From: an uncultured Flavobacterium sp.
GTDB lineage: Bacteria > Bacteroidota > Bacteroidia > Flavobacteriales > Flavobacteriaceae
NCBI GenBank assembly: GCA_945957245.1
Contig: CAMFLD010000215.1
Coordinates: 1-5,384, forward strand
DNA length: 5,384 nt
Direction: 5' to 3'
A program made the position numbers and the translations under genes. Below, piece after piece: positions 1 to 5,384 of the stretch. The notes beneath the pieces are model-generated. The model was given only the letters and a program-made list of their open reading frames with translations, did no database searches and had not been told where the DNA came from. Every line of letters begins with the position of its first letter. The stretch's first letter is position 1.

Positions 1-1527
1 CACTTTGTATTTGTCGTCAATTGACGTACCGTTCAAGCTGTTTCCTTTCCAAGCCCAGTTGTATCCAGTAGTATATTTCCCAAAACGAATCAAATCCTGT
101 CTTCTGTGTCCTTCCCAGTGTAATTCTCTGGCTCTTTCATCTAAAATGAATGCTAAGTTAGCTGAAGCAACAGGAGCACTGTTAGCTCTTGTTCTTAGAT
201 CATTGATATATCCTAAAGAAGTTGCATCTGCATTTGGAGTTGAAGTAGCGTTTGTAGCACCATCATTTCTCATTTGAGCTTCTGCATACATTAAATATAC
301 ATCCGCTAGTCTGAATAATGGGAAATCCGTATCAACAAAAGTTGAGCTTGAACCGGCTACACCTCCTGATGTCTTGTTAGAGAATTTAGACAAGATATAA
401 CCTTGACTTTGTGTTGAAACATTGGCAATATCTATTGATCTTGAACCCGCATAGATAGTATTTCTGGTATCTGTTGAAAATTCTGCTCCGTCAAATTTCT
501 GAACAAATTGTTTTCTCAAACGTAGAGCTCCTCCCCAACCGCCTACACCAAGTGCAGAACCGTTGTTCTCAAGTGAACCAACTTCTCCATTGATGATAAC
601 TGTAGTTGCTCCATAGTTTTGAGTAACCTGACCATCAGACTGAAGTGTAAAAATCATTTCAGGTGATGTATTGTTATCTGCTGTAAAGTTGTATAAATAA
701 TTCGGATTTAATGTATATCCTCCAGCAATGATATTACTACATTGTGTCATACACTCAGCATATTTTGGTGTTCCAATATACACTTCGGCATTTAAGTAAA
801 TTTTAGCCAAAATCATTTGAGCCACTGCTTTATCCACTCTACCATACTCATTCGTTCTGGCGGCTTTTAAATCAGGGATAACAGCATTTAGTTCGCTTTC
901 GATAAAGGCAAACAATTGTGCTCTGTCATACTGAGGCCCTTTAAAGTTTACCGGATCAGCTTCTGTTATAAAAGGAGCTTTACCAAATAAATCCATCATG
1001 TTGTAGTATGCCATTGCTCTCAAAACTCTTACTTCCTGTCTGTATAGAGCAATATCTGCAACATCTGTTGCATTTGTAATGCCTCTTGAAGCAAGTTTTT
1101 CAGGAGTTGATTGTCTCAAAAAGTCATTAGCTATAGCTACTTCAGCCATAGTTCTACTGAACATTCCCAACAAAATTGCATTTGATGAACCCCAGGTATT
1201 TCTCTGTAATTCGGCAACTCCTTCATCACCTTCATAGCTCCAGATTACCTCATCCGTGGTCAAATCCTGTAAATACCATAAGCATCTACCATATTGACTG
1301 GTTCCTGCATCTATTCCTTCAAGGAAAGATGATCCTGCATCACCGGTACCGGTCAGGGATAAATTCCCATATACCCCGGCCAATGCCTGTTTGTAACCCG
1401 CAGCCGTCGAAAATAATACGTCAGGAGAGCTTACTGTCGGATCCGGCGAAGTTACATCCATATCGCCTGTACATGACTGAAATGCAGCCAATAAAGCGAG
1501 AGATAAAATTAATGTTACTTTTTTCAT
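1..1527 (-). CDS. susD: SusD/RagB-family surface glycan-binding lipoprotein (3' end missing)
   Basis: This outer-membrane lipoprotein binds oligosaccharides at the cell surface and acts as a lid on its SusC partner. The frame is open from an ATG at 1525-1527 to the window edge: 509 codons and no stop. Residues 1-18 form a signal peptide (MKKVTLILSLALLAAFQS) ending at Cys19, a lipidation site with a loose lipobox (FQSC); acidic residues follow (CTGDMD), as in surface-exported Bacteroidota lipoproteins. SusD-family landmarks are RVLRAMAYYNMMDLFG (167-182), DFPLFRLADVYLMYAEA (401-417), INDLRTRAN (441-449) and DERARELHWEGHRRQDLIRF (463-482). Most of the family's usual length is present; probably only about 20-40 C-terminal residues are missing. 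Trp96 and Trp331 are possible sugar-stacking residues, but I could not align them to a structure. It lies 12 nt after susC, so it is probably co-transcribed. An in-frame ATG at 1531-1533 would add two residues (MN). The family is certain; the substrate (perhaps starch or maltodextrin) is inferred. Confidence 0.96.
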   Translation of the reverse strand, partial: MKKVTLILSLALLAAFQSCTGDMDVTSPDPTVSSPDVLFSTAAGYKQALAGVYGNLSLTGTGDAGSSFLEGIDAGTSQYGRCLWYLQDLTTDEVIWSYEGDEGVAELQRNTWGSSNAILLGMFSRTMAEVAIANDFLRQSTPEKLASRGITNATDVADIALYRQEVRVLRAMAYYNMMDLFGKAPFITEADPVNFKGPQYDRAQLFAFIESELNAVIPDLKAARTNEYGRVDKAVAQMILAKIYLNAEVYIGTPKYAECMTQCSNIIAGGYTLNPNYLYNFTADNNTSPEMIFTLQSDGQVTQNYGATTVIINGEVGSLENNGSALGVGGWGGALRLRKQFVQKFDGAEFSTDTRNTIYAGSRSIDIANVSTQSQGYILSKFSNKTSGGVAGSSSTFVDTDFPLFRLADVYLMYAEAQMRNDGATNATSTPNADATSLGYINDLRTRANSAPVASANLAFILDERARELHWEGHRRQDLIRFGKYTTGYNWAWKGNSLNGTSIDDKYKV

Positions 1528-1542
1528 ATTCATTTTTTTTTA
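1525..1542 (-). promoter_or_regulatory. susC-susD junction: A-rich translation start of susD
   Basis: Read on the minus strand, the susC stop TAA (1542-1540) opens a run of nine A residues that ends in the ATG at 1533-1531; a second in-frame ATG follows at 1527-1525. There is no Shine-Dalgarno motif and no room for a separate promoter or terminator, so susD should be translated from the susC transcript. Known flavobacterial start regions favour A at -3 and -6 and around -12/-13. Both ATGs have A at -3 and -6, and the 1527 ATG fits -12/-13 slightly better, so it was chosen. Confidence 0.45.
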
Positions 1543-4536
1543 GAATTTTACGTTAGCTCCAAATTGTAATTGGCGCTGTCTTGGATAAATAGTTAAATCA
1601 AGTCCATTTTTGTCAACCTCAGGATCCAATCCGCTGTATTTAGTAATTGTAAATACATTTTGGCATCCTGCAAATAATCTTAAAGAAGCTTTTCCTTCTA
1701 ACCATTTAGGGAAAGTATACCCAACCGTAATATTGTCCATTTTTAAATAAGAACCATTTTCAACCCAAATATCTGACAAAGGCAGTTTACTGTCTGATTG
1801 AGTTACAAAGTCAGTACTTAAAACGTTTGTTGGGATATTTTGAAGTGCATTTCCAGCGTTTAATCTTTGGTATTGTGCTCTACCTGCATTAACACCATTG
1901 AAAACTCTGTTTCCTAAGCTCGCTCTCAAGTTAAACGAGAAATCAAGGTTTTTGTAATTCATAGTTGATGCAAAACCTAAAGTCACTTTTGGAGCATTGT
2001 TTCTGAAAATGTATTTATCTTCAGCGTTGATAACACCATCGCCATTTAAATCTGCATAAGCACCTTCGATTGGTTTTCCTGCTGAATCATATAACTGTTT
2101 GTAAAGGAAGAATGAATTAGGAGCAAATCCAACTCTGTATATCTGAGCCTGTGTACCTGTTCCGGTTACGTTATCTCCAACACGGATATCATCAGTATCA
2201 TTAAGTTCAGTTATTTTTCTGTCGAAATGAGTAGCATTGAAATTCATGTTCCAGCTAAAGTTTTGCGTTTTTACAGCCTCAACATTAAGACCAAACTCAA
2301 TACCTTTAGTTACCATGCTTCCGATATTCTGGTAAACCCTGTTTGAGAAGTTACTACCATCTGGCACCCCTACTTTAGCCAAAAGGTCTTTAGAATCTTT
2401 GTAGAAAACATCCACGGCTCCGGAAATTCTGTTTTTATAGATTCCGAAATCCAGTCCACCGTTGTAAGTTGTAGTTTCTTCCCATTTGATGATTGGGTTA
2501 TAGGCAGTTGAAACCGCAATCGGGAAAGGAACTGTTCCGAAAGTGATTTGAGATGAACCACTTCCTGACTGATATTGTTGTAAGTAAACCAAAGCATTAT
2601 CCTGTCCTATATCCTGCTGTCCGGTAATACCCCATCCAAGTCTTAATTTCAAATCAGATACGGTGCTGTTTTCTTTTAAAAGAGCATTGTTTAGTTTCCA
2701 GGCAAAACCTACAGCCGGGAAATTACCATAACGGTTGCTTTTATCAAATCTTGAAGAACCATCTCGTCTATATGACAATGTCAATAAGTACTTGTCATCA
2801 TAATTAATGTTTGTTCTTGCGAAGAAACCTACTGTTACTACAGGTGCTTTGAAACGTGTTTGTGGGAAACCTGTTGGACCAGTAGTTGGCAAGTTTGGAT
2901 CTAAAATATTTCCTGTTGCATAAGTCTGGCTTTCATATTTCTGATAAGAATAACCTACCGTTGCATCAAAGGCAGTTTTACCAAATTTTTTACTGTACAC
3001 TAAATAAGAATCAAATAATTTAGTTCTTCTTCTTGAAGTAGAATATTCTGCTGTTCCAAACGGAATGTTATTGTTTTGTCCTGCAGACGCTGCATCAGCT
3101 GCAACATCTTTAGTTCTTTTCCCGTTTCCTTCGTCAAAACCAGCATTTACAACAAATCTCATATCCGGGAAGAAATGGAATTTATAATCCATTTCGATAT
3201 TTCCAAATATTCTGTCATATACACCGTAATCAAATGTTTGTAACAATTGAGCAACTGGATTTCTTGGTGTTTGACTTGTTAATGGGTATGTTACAGCTCC
3301 TGAAACAGGATCAACAACAGTAGTATAATACTCATGGAAACCTCCATAAGGTGATGCCGGATCATAAACCGGTTGTGTTGGGTCATAGTTGATTGCAGAA
3401 CCTTCAACAGCATCAGCAAAACGGTTTCTCTCATTAGAGTAGTTTGCATTGATCTTGAATTTCAGGTGATCTTTGAATAAAGACGGATTTAAAGCTACAC
3501 TCACTGTATTTCTGTTAAATGAATTCGTCAATCTTAAACCTTCTTGGTAAGTATTACCAATTGTGATGCGCGATGGTACAGCACCAAATAGGTTTCCTCT
3601 TACCGATAAATTGTTATCTACGTAATCTGTTCTTCTGTAGATTTCATTCTGCCAATCAGTATTAGCATTACCCAATCCTGTGAAAGAACCACTATTACCT
3701 ACTAATCCCGGATATTGTTGCGCTACAAGACTTCTAAATTGATCTGCGCTGAATACATCAACAGTTTTAACAGCTTTACCTGAACCATACATGAAGTTGT
3801 ATTCAACAGCCAAATTCTTGCCTCCTTTTTTAGTGGTAATCAAGATAACTCCATTAGACGCTCTTGATCCATAGATTGCTGTAGCAGAAGCATCTTTCAA
3901 TACAGAGATAGATTCTACTGTACTTGGGTTAAGCGAAGCTAAGAAAGAAGTTGCTCCTGTTCCTGTATTGTTATCCAATGGTAAACCATCAATAACAATT
4001 AAAGGATCATTAGAAGCAAATAATGAGGAACCTCCTCTAATTCTTATTTCCGAGCCTGATCCCGGAGAGCCTTGTGTATTAATGGTAACACCGGCAACTC
4101 TACCATTCAATAAATTTTCTGTTGTAACATTGGCGCCTTTATTAAAATCTTTGGCCGCCAATACCGCTACAGAACCTGTAGCATCTTTTTTCTTAACAGA
4201 ACCGTAACCTACCTGAACCACAACCTCCTGAAGTTGGTTTGCTGTTTCACTTAAGCTTACGTTAATAGATTTCTGACCTGTATAACTTACCGTCTGGGAA
4301 TCATAACCAATAAACGTGAAGACTAATTTGTCTCCGTTTTTCAGTCCTCCCAATTGGAACTTACCGTCAAAATCTGTTGTGGTGCCACTTTTCGCACCCT
4401 GAACTACTACATTTACTCCCGGTAATGGCTGGTTTGATTTACTATCAGTAACTAGCCCGCTTAAAGTGCCCTGAGCCAGTGCACCAAAAGGCAGTAAAAG
4501 GAATAAAAATAACAACTTTTTGTAAATTGTTTTCAT
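1540..4536 (-). CDS. susC: SusC/RagA-family TonB-dependent outer-membrane glycan transporter
   Basis: This is a complete 998-residue protein forming an outer-membrane beta-barrel that imports SusD-captured oligosaccharides using TonB-ExbBD energy. Residues 1-21 are a signal peptide with a clear signal peptidase I site (GALA|Q). Residues 24-100 are a carboxypeptidase-regulatory-like beta-sandwich (GLVTDSKSNQPLPGVNVVV, then TTTDFDGKF). EVVVQVGYG (104-112) is the usual SusC TonB-box-like segment. The plug domain follows at about 113-238, with LLNGRVAGV (142-150), the SusC-type EIRIRGGSSL (163-172), PLIVIDGLPLDN (178-189) and VLKDASATAIYGSRASNGV (212-230). The remainder is the barrel, ending in a terminal strand with C-terminal Phe (QLQFGANVKF). 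An EF-hand-like loop, DLNGDGVINAED, lies at 829-840. There is no N-terminal STN domain, so it does not look like an anti-sigma-coupled transducer. The ATG at 4534-4536 gives the signal peptide; an overlapping ATG at 4538-4540 is out of frame. Length and motif order are normal for the family and I see no frameshift. The substrate is not determined by the sequence. Confidence 0.98.
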   Translation of the reverse strand: MKTIYKKLLFLFLLLPFGALAQGTLSGLVTDSKSNQPLPGVNVVVQGAKSGTTTDFDGKFQLGGLKNGDKLVFTFIGYDSQTVSYTGQKSINVSLSETANQLQEVVVQVGYGSVKKKDATGSVAVLAAKDFNKGANVTTENLLNGRVAGVTINTQGSPGSGSEIRIRGGSSLFASNDPLIVIDGLPLDNNTGTGATSFLASLNPSTVESISVLKDASATAIYGSRASNGVILITTKKGGKNLAVEYNFMYGSGKAVKTVDVFSADQFRSLVAQQYPGLVGNSGSFTGLGNANTDWQNEIYRRTDYVDNNLSVRGNLFGAVPSRITIGNTYQEGLRLTNSFNRNTVSVALNPSLFKDHLKFKINANYSNERNRFADAVEGSAINYDPTQPVYDPASPYGGFHEYYTTVVDPVSGAVTYPLTSQTPRNPVAQLLQTFDYGVYDRIFGNIEMDYKFHFFPDMRFVVNAGFDEGNGKRTKDVAADAASAGQNNNIPFGTAEYSTSRRRTKLFDSYLVYSKKFGKTAFDATVGYSYQKYESQTYATGNILDPNLPTTGPTGFPQTRFKAPVVTVGFFARTNINYDDKYLLTLSYRRDGSSRFDKSNRYGNFPAVGFAWKLNNALLKENSTVSDLKLRLGWGITGQQDIGQDNALVYLQQYQSGSGSSQITFGTVPFPIAVSTAYNPIIKWEETTTYNGGLDFGIYKNRISGAVDVFYKDSKDLLAKVGVPDGSNFSNRVYQNIGSMVTKGIEFGLNVEAVKTQNFSWNMNFNATHFDRKITELNDTDDIRVGDNVTGTGTQAQIYRVGFAPNSFFLYKQLYDSAGKPIEGAYADLNGDGVINAEDKYIFRNNAPKVTLGFASTMNYKNLDFSFNLRASLGNRVFNGVNAGRAQYQRLNAGNALQNIPTNVLSTDFVTQSDSKLPLSDIWVENGSYLKMDNITVGYTFPKWLEGKASLRLFAGCQNVFTITKYSGLDPEVDKNGLDLTIYPRQRQLQFGANVKF

Positions 4537-4645
4537 ACATTTTGTTTAGGTTAAAAAATAAATTTTGTGCTTGTACTTTAGACTTCGAATGTTAAATTTA
4601 TGTAAAAATCGGAACATACATAATTATCTCTTGTTAAATGTGTTT

Positions 4646-4659
4646 CGAAAACGTTTTCG
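4646..4659. promoter_or_regulatory. Probable LacI-family operator (14-bp perfect palindrome)
   Basis: CGAAAACGTTTTCG is a perfect inverted repeat with a central CG step. That is the architecture of LacI/GalR-family operators, whose cores are typically AAnCGnTT-like with CG at the dyad where the hinge-helix leucines intercalate. A shorter palindrome, TTTCGAAA (4643-4650), overlaps its left arm. The dyad lies between 4652 and 4653, about 2 bp from the midpoint between the susC start (4536) and the regulator start (4765). The adjacent gene encodes a LacI-type DNA-binding domain with an intact hinge leucine, so it is the natural candidate to bind here and control susCD. The palindrome is seen directly; the binding partner and the direction of regulation are inferred. 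Confidence 0.78.
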
Positions 4660-4701
4660 TGTTGAAAAGTTTTTGCAATTTGTAAATTATTAACGGTAAA
4701 A

Positions 4702-4732
4702 TTGATGGAATAAAAAATATCTCCTACCTTTA
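4702..4732 (+). promoter_or_regulatory. Putative Bacteroidota-type promoter of the LacI-family regulator
   Basis: TTG at 4702-4704 is followed after 20 nt by TACCTTTA at 4725-4732. The Bacteroidota housekeeping (sigma-ABfr) consensus is TTG or TTTG about 19-21 nt before TAnnTTTG, so only the last base of the -7 box differs. Transcription would start near 4738-4740, giving a leader of about 25 nt that is A/T-rich and lacks a Shine-Dalgarno motif. The operator ends 42 bp before the TTG, so repression by simple overlap is not expected for this promoter. Confidence 0.55.
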
Positions 4733-4764
4733 TTCAGAAATTAATATTTATCAAATTCTTATTA

Positions 4765-5384
4765 ATGAGAAAAAAAGTTACCCTGAAACAAATTGCCAAA
4801 GAGCTTGATGTATCTATATCTACCGTTTCCAAGTCACTCAAAAACAGCTTAGAAATAAGCGAAGACACCAGACAAAAAGTACAGGCTTTTGCCAAATTAT
4901 ATAATTACAAACCTAATAATATTGCCCTTAGTCTTAAAAACAAAAAGACCAAGACAATTTGTATTATTATTCCTGAAATTATTCACCATTTTTTCGCCAC
5001 AGTAATCAGTGGCGTAGAACAGGTAGCCAACGAAAATGGTTATAATGTTTTGGTTTGCCTTTCAGATGAGTCGTTCGATAAAGAGGTAATCAACATGGAG
5101 ATGCTCGCCAATGGAAGTATTGATGGTTTCATTATGTCGCTTTCAAAAGAAACCCAGCAAAAAAAGGACTTCCATCATATCATTGAGGTTATTAATCAGG
5201 GAATGCCCGTTGTGATGTTTGACCGTATCACTAATGATATCCTTTGCGATAAAGTTATTATTGATGACAGTCAGGCTGCTTTTGACGCCACTCAGTTCCT
5301 TATCGACAAAGGATTTAAGAAAATTGCTCTTGTTACAACCGTTGATTATGTGAGTGTAGGTAAATTAAGAACCTGTCTCTTATA
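4765..5384 (+). CDS. LacI/GalR-family transcriptional regulator (C-terminal part missing)
   Basis: This sugar-responsive DNA-binding regulator is open from ATG 4765 to the window edge: 206 codons against about 340 for the family. Residues 5-58 are the LacI-type helix-turn-helix: TLKQIAKEL (6-14), then recognition segment SISTVSKSL (17-25), then ISEDTRQKVQAFAKLYNYKP (31-50). The hinge helix is NNIALSLKNKKT (51-62); it keeps the minor-groove leucine (Leu57) but has Leu55 where most LacI proteins have Arg. The periplasmic-binding-protein-like effector domain begins at about residue 65 (ICIIIPEI), with FFATVISGVEQVANENGYNV (76-95), GSIDGFIMSLSKE (117-129), MFDR (151-154) and VDYVSVGKLRT (193-203). 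Divergence from susC and the palindrome between them suggest it controls the susCD operon. Its sequence resembles, from memory, regulators of flavobacterial maltose/starch loci, so a maltodextrin-derived inducer is a reasonable guess. Genuine sequence probably ends at 5372; the final Cys-Leu-Leu comes from adaptor-like bases. Confidence 0.94.
   Translation, partial: MRKKVTLKQIAKELDVSISTVSKSLKNSLEISEDTRQKVQAFAKLYNYKPNNIALSLKNKKTKTICIIIPEIIHHFFATVISGVEQVANENGYNVLVCLSDESFDKEVINMEMLANGSIDGFIMSLSKETQQKKDFHHIIEVINQGMPVVMFDRITNDILCDKVIIDDSQAAFDATQFLIDKGFKKIALVTTVDYVSVGKLRTCLL
5373..5384 (+). other. Probable sequencing-adaptor remnant (Tn5/Nextera mosaic end)
   Basis: The last 12 bases, CTGTCTCTTATA, equal the first 12 of the 19-base mosaic-end sequence CTGTCTCTTATACACATCT used in Tn5 tagmentation libraries. 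The match sits flush against the window end, as expected for read-through into an untrimmed adaptor. It falls inside the regulator gene, just after the GKLRT segment where family members continue with a conserved stretch, and replaces it with Cys-Leu-Leu. A 12-base match by chance at exactly this position is very unlikely. Confidence 0.88.

Larger units (their letters stand above)
4537..4764. promoter_or_regulatory. Divergent susC / lacI-type intergenic control region
   Basis: This 228-bp AT-rich stretch separates the minus-strand susC start from the plus-strand regulator start. It holds the palindromic operator (4646-4659) and a good promoter for the regulator (4702-4732), described separately. 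No convincing promoter for susC was found. The best minus-strand candidate is TTG at 4678-4676 followed after 20 nt by AACGTTTT (4655-4648), which matches TAnnTTTG poorly but would place the operator over the -7 element. A TAAATTTA at 4600-4593 has no TTG at the right distance upstream. The susC leader could be about 50-100 nt. No riboswitch or terminator hairpin is apparent. Confidence 0.7.

Noticed and set aside
5..277. Plus-strand open frame of 90 codons
   Set aside because: It lies antisense to the most conserved C-terminal part of SusD and has no family features.
1176..1556. Plus-strand open frame of 126 codons
   Set aside because: It is antisense to the start of susD and the end of susC, both with strong family motifs. 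Its translation has no recognisable domain and looks like a reverse-strand shadow.
2370..2597. Minus-strand open frame of 75 codons
   Set aside because: It is an alternative frame inside the SusC barrel coding region. SusC is intact through this stretch, so this is not a frameshift fragment.
3968..4207. Plus-strand open frame of 79 codons
   Set aside because: It is the antisense shadow of the SusC plug domain.
4538..4540. Upstream ATG four bases before the susC start
   Set aside because: It is out of frame with SusC and gives no signal peptide. The 4536 ATG yields a textbook signal peptide.
4543..4550. TAnnTTTG-like minus-strand sequence (TATTTTTT) as a susC promoter
   Set aside because: It would put the transcription start almost at the start codon, and it is a low-complexity A/T run with no matching TTG upstream.
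5373..5384. Regulator truncation read as a pseudogene or transposon insertion
   Set aside because: The terminal bases match a laboratory Tn5 adaptor and sit at the sequence end, so an assembly artefact is more likely than a natural insertion.

Overview
The window is a low-GC piece of a Bacteroidota genome, most likely a Flavobacterium or close relative. The evidence is a SusC/SusD outer-membrane glycan-uptake pair, A-rich translation starts with no Shine-Dalgarno motif, a TTG-N20-TACCTTTA promoter of the Bacteroidota type, and AT-rich coding and intergenic DNA. It reads as the core of a polysaccharide utilization locus (PUL).

Layout: positions 1-1527 (minus strand) encode a SusD-type surface glycan-binding lipoprotein whose C-terminus runs off the left edge. 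Positions 1540-4536 (minus) encode a complete 998-residue SusC-type TonB-dependent transporter. The two are co-directional with a 12-nt gap, so they form a susC-susD operon. Positions 4537-4764 are a 228-bp divergent intergenic region with a perfect 14-bp palindrome, CGAAAACGTTTTCG, almost exactly midway between the two flanking start codons. Positions 4765-5384 (plus) encode the N-terminal part of a LacI/GalR-family regulator, cut off by the right edge.

How they work together (family knowledge plus inference): SusD captures an oligosaccharide at the cell surface and closes over the SusC barrel, which imports it using TonB energy. The divergent LacI-type protein probably senses a sugar from that substrate and controls susCD, and perhaps itself, through the central palindrome. 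LacI control of a susCD pair, together with the regulator's sequence, recalls the starch/maltodextrin loci of flavobacteria. The substrate cannot be proven here because no glycoside hydrolase or sugar phosphorylase lies in the window.

The last 12 bases (5373-5384, CTGTCTCTTATA) match the start of the Tn5/Nextera mosaic-end adaptor. The right edge is therefore probably an assembly end carrying untrimmed adaptor, and the regulator's last few residues are not biological. I see no RNA gene, mobile element, CRISPR array or clearly novel system.
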